From: Alphaproteobacteria bacterium
GTDB taxonomy: Bacteria > Pseudomonadota > Alphaproteobacteria > RF32 > CAG-239
Assembly (NCBI GenBank): GCA_017452115.1
Contig: JAFTNB010000129.1
Coordinates: 1 to 5,198 of the forward strand
Direction: 5' to 3'
Length of the DNA stretch: 5,198 nucleotides
Made by a program: the position numbers and the translations under genes
Shown: positions 1 through 5,075 of the stretch, piece by piece
How positions within the stretch are numbered: position 1 is the stretch's first letter
How the letters are laid out: every line of letters starts with the position of its first letter
The notes under the pieces: model-generated
The model's input: only the letters and a program-made list of their open reading frames with translations
Told to the model about the DNA's origin: nothing
The model's database searches: none

Positions 1-455
1 CCCTTACCTGTATTAACAGTCAATTCCATATTGATTTTAGCACCTGCATCAAGATTACAAATAATTAAATCAGGATTCATAATTTCCACATCATGTCCTG
101 TTTCAATCATAGCTGCAGTAACGGCACATGGGCCTTCGGCTTTAAGTGTCATAGTTTTAGAACCTTCACCATGTACAGCCACTGCCAAACATTTGATGTT
201 TAATACAATATCAGTAACATCTTCTCTAACACCGGGAACAACGGAAAACTCATGCAGAACCCCGTTAATTTTAATAGCTGTAACAGCTCCGCCTTGCAAA
301 GATGAGAGCAAAACTCTTCTCAATGCATTACCTAGAGTCAGACCAAATCCTCTTTCCAGAGGTTCTACTACGATTTTTGCTTTGTTACCACCATCACTAG
401 GAACAACTTCTAAATTCGTAGGTTTAATAAGTTCTTGCCAATTCTTTTGAATCAC
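1..455 (-). CDS. rpoA: RNA polymerase alpha subunit, 5' part (runs off the left edge)
   Basis: The alpha subunit dimerises to nucleate assembly of RNA polymerase; its C-terminal domain, not in this window, contacts UP elements and activators. Seen here are 151 complete codons of the N-terminal domain. The N-terminus reads [12 protein letters not shown], as in alphaproteobacterial RpoA. Residues 31-50 hold the family signature [16 protein letters not shown], where Arg46 and Arg47 match E. coli Arg44 and Arg45 of the dimer and assembly surface. Residues 65-80 hold GVLHEF and PGVREDV. The start is GTG at 455-453, chosen because it gives the expected N-terminus and has AGGA 7 nt upstream; the ATG at 484-482 is followed by a stop two codons later. 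It lies 95 nt after rpsK as the last visible gene of the alpha operon; rplQ would be expected next, outside the window. Identity is certain; the cut at the left is only the window edge. Confidence 0.97.
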   Translation of the reverse strand, partial: MIQKNWQELIKPTNLEVVPSDGGNKAKIVVEPLERGFGLTLGNALRRVLLSSLQGGAVTAIKINGVLHEFSVVPGVREDVTDIVLNIKCLAVAVHGEGSKTMTLKAEGPCAVTAAMIETGHDVEIMNPDLIICNLDAGAKINMELTVNTGK

Positions 456-462
456 TGGTATG

Positions 463-470
463 TCCTCTTC
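463..470 (-). promoter_or_regulatory. Ribosome binding site of rpoA
   Basis: On the minus strand GAAGAGGA lies upstream of GTG, with AGGA ending 7 nt before the start codon. It supports the GTG start at 455. Confidence 0.75.
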
Positions 471-512
471 AATTTAGTGCATATGCAAATTTTTACAAAA
501 TCATCAAGACTG

Positions 513-530
513 AAGAGGCCGCAGCCTCTC
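513..530 (-). other. UNCG-capped hairpin between rpsK and rpoA
   Basis: In the transcript AGAGGC and GCCUCU pair perfectly (529-524 with 519-514) around the loop UGCG, closed by C-G. UGCG fits the very stable UNCG tetraloop class, and a G-U pair (530 with 513) can extend the stem. There is no U-run on its 3' side, so it does not look like an intrinsic terminator. It could be an mRNA processing or stability element between rpsK and rpoA, or could limit read-through; this is inference. The rest of the 95-nt gap (456-550) is AT-rich. It includes the 10-bp palindrome TGCATATGCA at 478-487 and no convincing promoter. Confidence 0.6.
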
Positions 531-550
531 AATCTATAAAAAACATCAAA

Positions 551-943
551 CTAAACGCGACGTCTTTTCTTCATACGACAACCATTGTGAGGAATTGGGG
601 TAACATCACGAATAGAAGTGATAGTAAAACCAATAACCTGCAAAGCTCTGATTGCCGATTCGCGTCCGGAACCGGGACCTTTAACTTCAACTTCAAGAGT
701 CTTCATACCATGTTCTTGAGCTTTTTTACCAGCATCTTCAGCTGCCACCTGAGCTGCATAAGGAGTAGATTTACGAGAACCTTTAAAACCTTGTGCACCG
801 GATGTAGACCAAGAAACAGTATTGCCTTGAGCATCTGTTATAGTAATTCTAGTATTATTGAAAGTAGAATTCACATGAGCGACGCCCGCAGTGATATTCT
901 TCTTTTCTTTTCTTTTCACACGTTGTGATACTGCTTTTGCCAT
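551..943 (-). CDS. rpsK: 30S ribosomal protein S11 (uS11)
   Basis: S11 binds 16S rRNA on the platform of the small subunit and helps shape the mRNA exit region near the 3' end of 16S rRNA. The 130-residue product has the usual length. It has a basic N-terminus, then [12 protein letters not shown] (20-31), [19 protein letters not shown] (52-70), GPGSGRESA (89-97) and the C-terminal PHNGCR followed by a basic tail ending KKRRRV. Position 124 is Met where most bacterial S11 have Pro (GCRP); the meaning is unknown. The start is ATG at 943, with AAGGG about 10 nt upstream in the 19-nt gap after rpsM. The stop is TAG. It is the second gene of the alpha operon, probably cotranscribed with rpsM from the promoter at 1402-1429. 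Confidence 0.98.
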   Translation of the reverse strand: MAKAVSQRVKRKEKKNITAGVAHVNSTFNNTRITITDAQGNTVSWSTSGAQGFKGSRKSTPYAAQVAAEDAGKKAQEHGMKTLEVEVKGPGSGRESAIRALQVIGFTITSIRDVTPIPHNGCRMKKRRRV

Positions 944-962
944 TTAACAACTACCCTTCAAA

Positions 963-1331
963 CTATTTCTTCTTATTAGCAACAGTTTTACGTTTACCTT
1001 TACGAGTTCTGGCATTTTGTTTAGTACTCTGACCACGAACCGGCAAACCTTTACGATGCCGCAAACCACGATAACAACCGAGATCCATTAATCTTTTAAT
1101 ATTCACACCGACTTCACGACGAAGTTCACCTTCAACCAAGATGTTGCTATCAATTTCTTCACGAATTTTAGCAACTTGATCATCAGACAACTGATGAACG
1201 CGCAAATCAGGAGAAACTCCGGTTTTTGCACAAATGTCTTGAGCAGTTTTTCTACCAATACCAAAAATATAAGTTAAAGCAACTTCAATCTTTTTGGCAG
1301 TTGGAATATTTACACCAGCTATACGAGCCAA
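963..1331 (-). CDS. rpsM: 30S ribosomal protein S13 (uS13)
   Basis: S13 sits in the head of the 30S subunit, contacts the P-site tRNA through its C-terminal tail and forms inter-subunit bridges with 23S rRNA and L5. The 122-residue product starts [10 protein letters not shown], with the helix-two-turn-helix region at about 15-85 ([42 protein letters not shown]). It ends in a lysine-rich tail after [10 protein letters not shown]. Residues 101-105 read QSTKQ where many bacteria have QRTHT or QRTKT, a mild divergence. The start codon is TTG (1331-1329): it gives the universal N-terminus and has GGAGAG 5 nt upstream. The only nearby ATG (1344-1342) meets TAA after three codons. Stop is TAG. This is the first gene of the transcription unit driven by the promoter at 1402-1429. 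Confidence 0.98.
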   Translation of the reverse strand: MARIAGVNIPTAKKIEVALTYIFGIGRKTAQDICAKTGVSPDLRVHQLSDDQVAKIREEIDSNILVEGELRREVGVNIKRLMDLGCYRGLRHRKGLPVRGQSTKQNARTRKGKRKTVANKKK

Positions 1332-1336
1332 ATTAA

Positions 1337-1342
1337 CTCTCC
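1337..1342 (-). promoter_or_regulatory. Ribosome binding site of rpsM, deciding a TTG start
   Basis: GGAGAG on the minus strand ends 5 nt before TTG at 1331. The strong Shine-Dalgarno site compensates for the weak start codon. An ATG (1344-1342) overlaps this site and opens a three-codon frame (ATG GAG AGT TAA) that closes just before the TTG. Confidence 0.85.
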
Positions 1343-1367
1343 ATTATTATATATTTAAACACATTCA

Positions 1368-1387
1368 AAAAGTTGATCACCACTCTT
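1368..1387 (-). other. Possible hairpin in the rpsM 5' leader
   Basis: In the leader RNA AAGAGU (1387-1382) can pair with ACUUUU (1373-1368), with one G-U pair, around an 8-nt loop. The hairpin would begin a few nucleotides after the predicted transcription start. E. coli controls its alpha operon through an S4-binding pseudoknot in the rpsM leader. This shorter AT-rich leader (about 63 nt) shows no obvious match to that element. Function is unproven. Confidence 0.3.
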
Positions 1388-1401
1388 CAAAATTAAGCCG
1401 G

Positions 1402-1429
1402 ATTATATGCTATTTTTTTTTAGTGTCAA
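1402..1429 (-). promoter_or_regulatory. Consensus sigma70-type promoter of the alpha operon (rpsM-rpsK-rpoA)
   Basis: On the minus strand TTGACA (1429-1424) and TATAAT (1407-1402) are both perfect hexamers, 16 nt apart, with an A9 tract in the spacer (1421-1413). Transcription should start near 1394-1395, giving a leader of about 63 nt before rpsM. Just after the -10 comes CCGGC, a GC-rich discriminator in an AT-rich setting; such discriminators are typical of ppGpp-sensitive ribosomal promoters. The stretch upstream to the adk stop is rich in A and T runs and could act as an UP element. The promoter lies in the 145-nt gap between adk and rpsM. Confidence 0.88.
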
Positions 1430-1476
1430 CCACCCTTTTCACAAAAATTACGAAAAAAACACATTTTTTCAAAAAA

Positions 1477-2151
1477 CTATTGCGTTATTCCTAAAATCAC
1501 ATTGACTTTTTTACTTGTAGCTTCAATTGTTCCTGTACCATCAACACAACATAACACTCCTTTTTTCTCAAAAAAAGGGATTGTCGGATAAGTCAAGGCT
1601 CGATAATTAACGAGTCTATTTTGCACAGTTGTACGATTATCATCGATTCGGCGATAAAAATTTGTTCCACCGCATTTATCACAAACCCCATAAACTTTAG
1701 GTTTATGAAACTTGTCGTGATAACCTTCGCCACAAGTCATACAAGCATAACGTCCAAGAATACGCTCCATAATAATCTCATCTGGAACCTGAATTTCAAT
1801 AACAGCATCAAGTTTAATTCCTTTTTGCTCCAACAACTCATCAAGAACAGTAGCTTGAGGCAAAGTTCTCGGAAAACCATCAAGAATAAAGCCATTTTTA
1901 CAATCATCTTCTTCGATTCTAGATGACAACATTTTAATTATCATTTCATCGGGAACTAAGTTACCACCATCAATCAGCGCACTAATCTCTGAACCTAATG
2001 GAGTACCTTTTGCGGCCTCAGCTCGTAACATTTCGCCGGTTGAAAGATGACAAATATCAACTTTTTCCTTCAAAGCACGAGCCTGAGTACCTTTACCGCA
2101 TCCGGGAGCTCCCGTAAAAACAATATGCAACCCACTTCCGTTTTTACTCAT
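1477..2151 (-). CDS. adk: Adenylate kinase with a four-cysteine zinc-type LID
   Basis: Cytoplasmic enzyme converting ATP and AMP to two ADP, setting adenylate energy balance. The 224-residue long form has the P-loop GAPGCGKGTQ at 14-23 (Lys20), the AMP-binding region at about 36-70 (STGEMLR, LVPDEM) and DGFPRT at 91-96 (Arg95). The LID at about 133-171 carries Cys137, Cys140, Cys157 and Cys160 spaced C-X2-C-X16-C-X2-C, followed by RRIDDN and Arg173. The four cysteines predict a structural zinc, as in many Gram-positive and some alphaproteobacterial enzymes; E. coli Adk lacks them. The start ATG (2151-2149) shares one base with the secY stop (TAATG), so translation is probably coupled to secY; GAGAAG in the end of secY is the ribosome site. 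Stop is TAG. All catalytic motifs are intact. Confidence 0.97.
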   Translation of the reverse strand: MSKNGSGLHIVFTGAPGCGKGTQARALKEKVDICHLSTGEMLRAEAAKGTPLGSEISALIDGGNLVPDEMIIKMLSSRIEEDDCKNGFILDGFPRTLPQATVLDELLEQKGIKLDAVIEIQVPDEIIMERILGRYACMTCGEGYHDKFHKPKVYGVCDKCGGTNFYRRIDDNRTTVQNRLVNYRALTYPTIPFFEKKGVLCCVDGTGTIEATSKKVNVILGITQ

Positions 2152-3503
2152 TATCTTCTCTGTCCTTTAGATGCAAGAGAGGCTTTTCTAATCAACGATT
2201 CATATTGATAAGCAATTAAATGAGATTGAACCTGTCCAACAAAATCCATTGTAACTTGAACTACGATAAGCAAAGTCGTACCACCCAATACAAAAGGAAT
2301 TGCCAATTTTGCAATCAATACTTCCGGCAAGATACACAATGCGACCAAATAGAAAGCCCCAAGAACTGTCAAACGAGTAACAACATAGTCAAGATATTCG
2401 GCAGTATTTTTCCCTGGACGAATACCAGCAATAAATCCTCCGTGTTTCTTCAAATTATCCGCAGTTTCTTCCGGATTAAATACAATTGCGGTATAGAAAA
2501 AAGCAAAGAACAATATTAAACCGGCATAAAGAGCCAAATACAAAGGTTGTCCGTGTCCCAACAATTGACTTAATGTTTGTACCCAAGCCGGACCACTATC
2601 TGCACTAAAACTAGCAATTGTAATCGGCAGCAACAACAAAGAACTTGCAAAAATCGGAGGAATAACACCTGTAGGATTGATTTTAAGTGGCAAATGAGAA
2701 CTTTCAGCAGTCTGACCTCCAAGCATTGCAGTACGTTTAGGATATTGAATAGTAATTTTACGCTGTGCTCTTTCAACCAATACAATTACATAAATCAAAG
2801 CCACAACCATAACCATCAAAATTGCAATTACCCCCAAAGACATACTTCCGGTACGACCAAGCTCAAAAGTTTGCGCCAATGCTGTTGGGATACCGGTAAT
2901 AATACCTACTGTAATGATTAAGGACGAACCATTTCCCACTCCACGAGCAGTAATCTGTTCACCAAGCCAAACAATAAACATTGTACCACCGACTAAAGAT
3001 ACAACTGTAGTGAAACGGAATACGAAACCAGGATCAACAACTGCAGATAATCCCATGCTGCCTTTCATACTTTCCAAACCGACAGCAATACCAGAACCCT
3101 GAATAATCGTAATCAAAACAGTTAAAATTCTGGTATATTGCGTAACCTTGCGACGACCGGCTTCACCTTCTTTCTTCAAAGCCTGCAAAGACGGAATCAC
3201 TGATTGTCCGAGCTGAACAATAATTGATGCCGAAATATAAGGCATGATATTAAGCGCAAAAATAGTCATACGTTCCAATGCACCACCGGCAAACATATTA
3301 AACATACCGAGAATACCACCGGAGTTCTGACTAAAAATATCAGCCAAAACTACAGGATCAATCCCCGGAAGCGGAATAAAAGTGCCCAAACGGAACACAA
3401 TCAAAGCCATTACAGTAAACCACAATCTTTTCTTTAGTTCTTCTGCCTTACCAAACACCGACATATCCATATTTGCCGCCATTTTTTCTGCTAACGAAAC
3501 CAT
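2151..3503 (-). CDS. secY: Preprotein translocase channel subunit SecY
   Basis: SecY is the inner-membrane pore that, with SecE and SecG, moves unfolded preproteins driven by SecA and inserts membrane proteins from the ribosome. The 450-residue product has ten hydrophobic segments, at about 24-46, 78-100, 122-143, 162-180, 192-212, 222-243, 277-297, 322-343, 375-393 and 398-420. The plug region follows the first (GGILGMFNMFAGGALERM, 62-79). Conserved motifs are PGIDP (46-50), GEAGRRKVTQYTR (113-125), ARGVGNGSS (186-194), the cytoplasmic loop ERAQRKITIQYPKR (244-257) and the NPEETADNLKKHGGFIAGIRPG loop, where Arg362 corresponds to the SecA-contacting Arg357 of E. coli. The start is ATG at 3503, with AAGGA about 10 nt upstream; ATGs at codons 8, 12 and 14 are less well placed. 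It lies 232 nt after rplO, behind a terminator, and overlaps adk by one base. Confidence 0.98.
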   Translation of the reverse strand: MVSLAEKMAANMDMSVFGKAEELKKRLWFTVMALIVFRLGTFIPLPGIDPVVLADIFSQNSGGILGMFNMFAGGALERMTIFALNIMPYISASIIVQLGQSVIPSLQALKKEGEAGRRKVTQYTRILTVLITIIQGSGIAVGLESMKGSMGLSAVVDPGFVFRFTTVVSLVGGTMFIVWLGEQITARGVGNGSSLIITVGIITGIPTALAQTFELGRTGSMSLGVIAILMVMVVALIYVIVLVERAQRKITIQYPKRTAMLGGQTAESSHLPLKINPTGVIPPIFASSLLLLPITIASFSADSGPAWVQTLSQLLGHGQPLYLALYAGLILFFAFFYTAIVFNPEETADNLKKHGGFIAGIRPGKNTAEYLDYVVTRLTVLGAFYLVALCILPEVLIAKLAIPFVLGGTTLLIVVQVTMDFVGQVQSHLIAYQYESLIRKASLASKGQRR

Positions 3504-3537
3504 TTTATATTTATCCTTATATTTAAAACATCAATAC

Positions 3538-3553
3538 GGGGCACAAATTCCCC
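3538..3553 (-). other. Small GC hairpin in the secY leader
   Basis: GGGG (3553-3550) and CCCC (3541-3538) can pair around an 8-nt AU-rich loop, about 35 nt before the secY start codon. Four G-C pairs stand out in an AT-rich leader. It would lie inside the transcript if the candidate promoter at 3569-3597 is used. A regulatory role is only a possibility. Confidence 0.35.
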
Positions 3554-3568
3554 ATTTAAACTGATTCT

Positions 3569-3597
3569 TACATACACCATATTTTTTTTTAATTCAA
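3569..3597 (-). promoter_or_regulatory. Candidate weak promoter for secY-adk
   Basis: On the minus strand TTGAAT (3597-3592) resembles a -35 box, and TATGTA (3574-3569) sits 17 nt downstream as a poor -10. An A9 tract lies just after the -35, as in the rpsM promoter. Transcription would begin near 3562, leaving a leader of about 58 nt. The main argument is context: an intrinsic terminator lies directly upstream, so secY-adk needs either its own promoter or substantial read-through. The match is weak. Confidence 0.4.
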
Positions 3598-3619
3598 CCA
3601 TTTTATAATTATCCAAAAG

Positions 3620-3653
3620 AAAAACCCAGAACTTATAACAGTTCTGGGTTTTT
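3620..3653 (-). terminator. Strong intrinsic terminator after rplO, probably bidirectional
   Basis: An inverted repeat pairs CCCAGAAC (3625-3632) with GTTCTGGG (3641-3648). It is extended by A-T pairs to about 13 bp (3620-3632 with 3641-3653), around an 8-nt loop that can shrink to 6 nt. Read on the minus strand, the stem is followed by a T-rich run (TTTTTCTTTT); on the plus strand it is followed by TTTTT. Orientation toward rplO makes the minus strand the functional direction, as no plus-strand gene is visible. It separates rplO from secY within what is normally one operon. Confidence 0.9.
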
Positions 3654-3735
3654 GACAATCAATAAGCAATGAGGCAACTGACTGCGTCACCATAGTCACA
3701 CTTACTTGCATAAAGCATATTGCTCTAATAAACCA
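3654..3735 (-). other. rplO 3' untranslated region with paired segments
   Basis: This 82-nt stretch lies between the rplO stop and the terminator stem and contains no gene. AGCAAU and AUUGCU (3724-3719 with 3670-3665) can close a loop of about 48 nt. Inside that loop UGACU and AGUCA (3698-3694 with 3683-3679) can form a small stem. Together with the terminator this would make a folded RNA of roughly 115 nt at the end of the rplO message. It could be a 3' UTR-derived small RNA or simple spacer; nothing in the sequence decides. Confidence 0.35.
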
Positions 3736-4188
3736 TTAGACTAACTTTACCTCGCCACCAGCTTTAGCCACAGCCTCTACAGCTGCTTTGGAAGCTGAAT
3801 TAACAGAAATAACAGCTTTAGATGTGATAGCACCACGAGCCAACAAACGAACACCATCAAGTTTCTTAGAGATAATGCCACTATTCAACAATGCATCAAT
3901 ATCAATAGCATCAGCATTAAGTTTTCCGGCATCAATAGCTTTTTGGATAGTATCCAAATTAACACCGGCAAACTCTTTCGCAAACGGATTGTTAAAACCA
4001 CGTTTCGGAAGTCTGCGGTAAATTGGCATCTGCCCACCTTCAAAACCATTGATAGCAACACCGGAGCGAGATTTCTGACCTTTCTGACCATGACCGGAAG
4101 TTTTGCCGGAACCGCTGCCCATACCGCGGCCAACGCGTTTTGCAGATTTTTTTGCACCTTCGTTGTCTTTAATTTCATTAAGTTTCAT
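3736..4188 (-). CDS. rplO: 50S ribosomal protein L15 (uL15)
   Basis: L15 binds 23S rRNA late in large-subunit assembly, with a long basic N-terminal extension that threads into the RNA core and a globular C-terminal domain. The 150-residue product starts [14 protein letters not shown]. It then shows the glycine- and basic-rich extension [20 protein letters not shown] (20-39) with SRSG (40-43), [18 protein letters not shown] (48-65), and the C-terminal domain including [10 protein letters not shown] (112-121) and a final GGEVKLV. Length and motifs are normal. The start is ATG at 4188, with AAGG 9 nt upstream. It is the last gene of the right-hand unit: the 134-nt gap from rpmD is unusually long for this operon and highly foldable, and an intrinsic terminator follows. 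Stop is TAA. Confidence 0.98.
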   Translation of the reverse strand: MKLNEIKDNEGAKKSAKRVGRGMGSGSGKTSGHGQKGQKSRSGVAINGFEGGQMPIYRRLPKRGFNNPFAKEFAGVNLDTIQKAIDAGKLNADAIDIDALLNSGIISKKLDGVRLLARGAITSKAVISVNSASKAAVEAVAKAGGEVKLV

Positions 4189-4203
4189 ATTTTTTCACCT
4201 TAC

Positions 4204-4310
4204 ATCAAATTAACCTAGGGTTTGATAAGGGAGTGTGCTACGTAGATATTTTTGAGTGACATGTACAACTAGCTACATGAACGAAAAAATATCAAGTATG
4301 CCCCCCCCTT
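4204..4310 (-). other. Nested inverted repeats forming a possible structured rplO leader
   Basis: Read as the rplO-sense RNA, four stems can form. AAGGGGG (4310-4304) pairs with CUCCCUU (4233-4227), one G-U. GAUAUUUUU (4293-4285) pairs with AAAAAUAUC (4253-4245), 9 bp. CAUGUA (4279-4274) pairs with UACAUG (4265-4260) around an 8-nt loop. Directly after these, AUCAAA (4226-4221) pairs with UUUGAU (4209-4204), ending 2 nt before the AAGG ribosome site of rplO. The first three are strictly nested. No U-run follows, so it is not a terminator. It could be a translational control element for rplO, a processing site, or an inserted palindromic repeat. I recognise no named RNA family. Confidence 0.55.
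4301..4308 (-). repeat. C8/G8 homopolymer
   Basis: Eight consecutive C on the plus strand (G8 in the transcript), 14 nt downstream of the rpmD stop, with a separate G4 run (4320-4317) beside it. It lies outside coding sequence, so length changes would not alter a protein but would change the outer stem of the rplO leader. Its length may be imprecise in the source reads. Confidence 0.8.
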
Positions 4311-4322
4311 TGCGAACCCCAA

Positions 4323-4505
4323 TTATTCGGAAACGGAAACGAGATGACTAACCTTCTTAATCATTCCGCGGATAGCCGGAGTATCTTCAACTTCAACAGT
4401 TTTACCGATTTTAGTCAAACCCAAACCGCGCAAATTTTTCTCTTGAATTTCCGGACGACCGATTGTACTTCCGATTTGTGTAACTTTAATAGTTTTCTTT
4501 GACAT
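4323..4505 (-). CDS. rpmD: 50S ribosomal protein L30 (uL30)
   Basis: L30 is a small protein on the surface of the large subunit that contacts 23S rRNA near 5S rRNA. The 60-residue product has the usual bacterial short form: a beta strand [15 protein letters not shown] (3-17), a helix with [21 protein letters not shown] (19-39), and [18 protein letters not shown] (41-58). The start is ATG at 4505, only 2 nt after the rpsE stop. Its ribosome site GAGGAGG lies within the last codons of rpsE (Glu-Glu-Ala), so the two are probably translationally coupled. Stop is TAA. It is followed by the foldable gap before rplO. Nothing is missing for the family. Confidence 0.97.
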   Translation of the reverse strand: MSKKTIKVTQIGSTIGRPEIQEKNLRGLGLTKIGKTVEVEDTPAIRGMIKKVSHLVSVSE

Positions 4506-4507
4506 GA

Positions 4508-5065
4508 TTATGCCTCCTCAACTTTAGTGCTGGAAGTATTTTCACGACGGCTGACAATATCACCAACTTTCTTACCACGTTTAGCAGCAATCATTCTCGG
4601 TGAATTGATAGACTGAAGAGCTGCAAAAGTTGCTTTAATCATATTATATGGATTATTAGACCCCAAAGATTTAGCAACCACATCTTGCACACCCAATACT
4701 TCAAAAACAGCACGCATCGGACCACCAGCAATCACACCAGTACCGGCAGGAGCAGTTCTCAAAACAACTTTACCTGCGCCAAAACGACCATTTACGTCAT
4801 GATGAAGAGTTCTGCCTTCACGAAGCGGAATGCGAACCATGTTTTTCTTAGCCTCATTGGTAGCTTTAACAATAGCATCAGGAACTTCTGTTGCTTTACC
4901 GGAGCCATAGCCGACACGACCTTTTTGGTCACCGACCACAACTACAGCAGCAAAAGACATATTACGTCCGCCTTTAACAGTTTTAGCTACACGATTAATA
5001 TAAACCAGTTTATCAACCAGTTCTTCTTTTTTCTCTGCCTTACGACGATCTACAGCTTGTGCCAT
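4508..5065 (-). CDS. rpsE: 30S ribosomal protein S5 (uS5)
   Basis: S5 lies at the back of the 30S subunit near the mRNA entry channel, with roles in decoding accuracy and helicase activity at the entry site. The 185-residue product has a basic N-terminus, then the loop VKGGRNMSF (30-38), which corresponds to the spectinomycin-contacting loop and has no obvious resistance-type change. A double-stranded-RNA-binding-like domain follows ([19 protein letters not shown], 43-61). The C-terminal domain contains [18 protein letters not shown] (105-122) and [16 protein letters not shown] (131-146). The start is ATG at 5065, with AGGAG 7 nt upstream. That site overlaps the rplR stop codon (TAGGAG). Stop is TAA. 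Gene order rplR-rpsE-rpmD-rplO is the standard spc arrangement. Confidence 0.98.
   Translation of the reverse strand: MAQAVDRRKAEKKEELVDKLVYINRVAKTVKGGRNMSFAAVVVVGDQKGRVGYGSGKATEVPDAIVKATNEAKKNMVRIPLREGRTLHHDVNGRFGAGKVVLRTAPAGTGVIAGGPMRAVFEVLGVQDVVAKSLGSNNPYNMIKATFAALQSINSPRMIAAKRGKKVGDIVSRRENTSSTKVEEA
4513..4519 (-). promoter_or_regulatory. Ribosome binding site of rpmD inside rpsE
   Basis: GAGGAGG on the minus strand lies 7 nt before the rpmD ATG and at the same time encodes the final Glu-Glu of S5. It is among the strongest Shine-Dalgarno matches in the window and ties L30 synthesis to S5 translation. Confidence 0.85.
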
Positions 5066-5075
5066 ATTTATTCTC

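Noticed and set aside
31..450. Plus-strand open frame of 139 codons opposite rpoA
   Set aside because: It is the antisense shadow of rpoA, whose minus-strand translation is unmistakable; it has no ribosome site and no recognisable protein features.
482..510. Promoter for rpoA (TTGATG, 18 nt, TATGCA)
   Set aside because: Both boxes are poor and the -10 lies in a palindrome; rpoA is probably read from the rpsM promoter.
1452..1470. A/T inverted repeat after adk (GAAAAAA / TTTTTTC) as a terminator
   Set aside because: The 7-bp stem has a single G-C pair and no following U-run beyond its own arm, so it is too weak; more likely an AT-rich upstream region of the rpsM promoter.
1332..1476. rpmJ, infA or map in the gap between adk and rpsM
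   Set aside because: The gap is too short for map or infA, and no frame encodes the cysteine- and lysine-rich L36 pattern; it holds only the promoter and leader.
1294..1494. Plus-strand frame across the adk-rpsM gap
   Set aside because: It covers the alpha-operon promoter and the ends of two real genes, and its protein looks like translated AT-rich spacer.
2570..2921. Open frames on both strands within secY
   Set aside because: They overlap the secY coding frame, have biased compositions expected of frame shadows, and the SecY frame is intact throughout.
3602..3613. TATAAA and GATAAT as -10 boxes for secY just after the terminator
   Set aside because: No -35-like hexamer at the right spacing; the upstream positions fall within the terminator hairpin.
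3885..4218. Alternative frames on both strands over rplO and its leader
   Set aside because: Shadows of the L15 frame; no protein family signal.
4270..4299. Promoter in the rpmD-rplO gap (TTGATA followed by a -10)
   Set aside because: TTGATA at 4296-4291 is a fair -35, but the hexamers 16-18 nt downstream (such as TAGTTG) do not resemble a -10.
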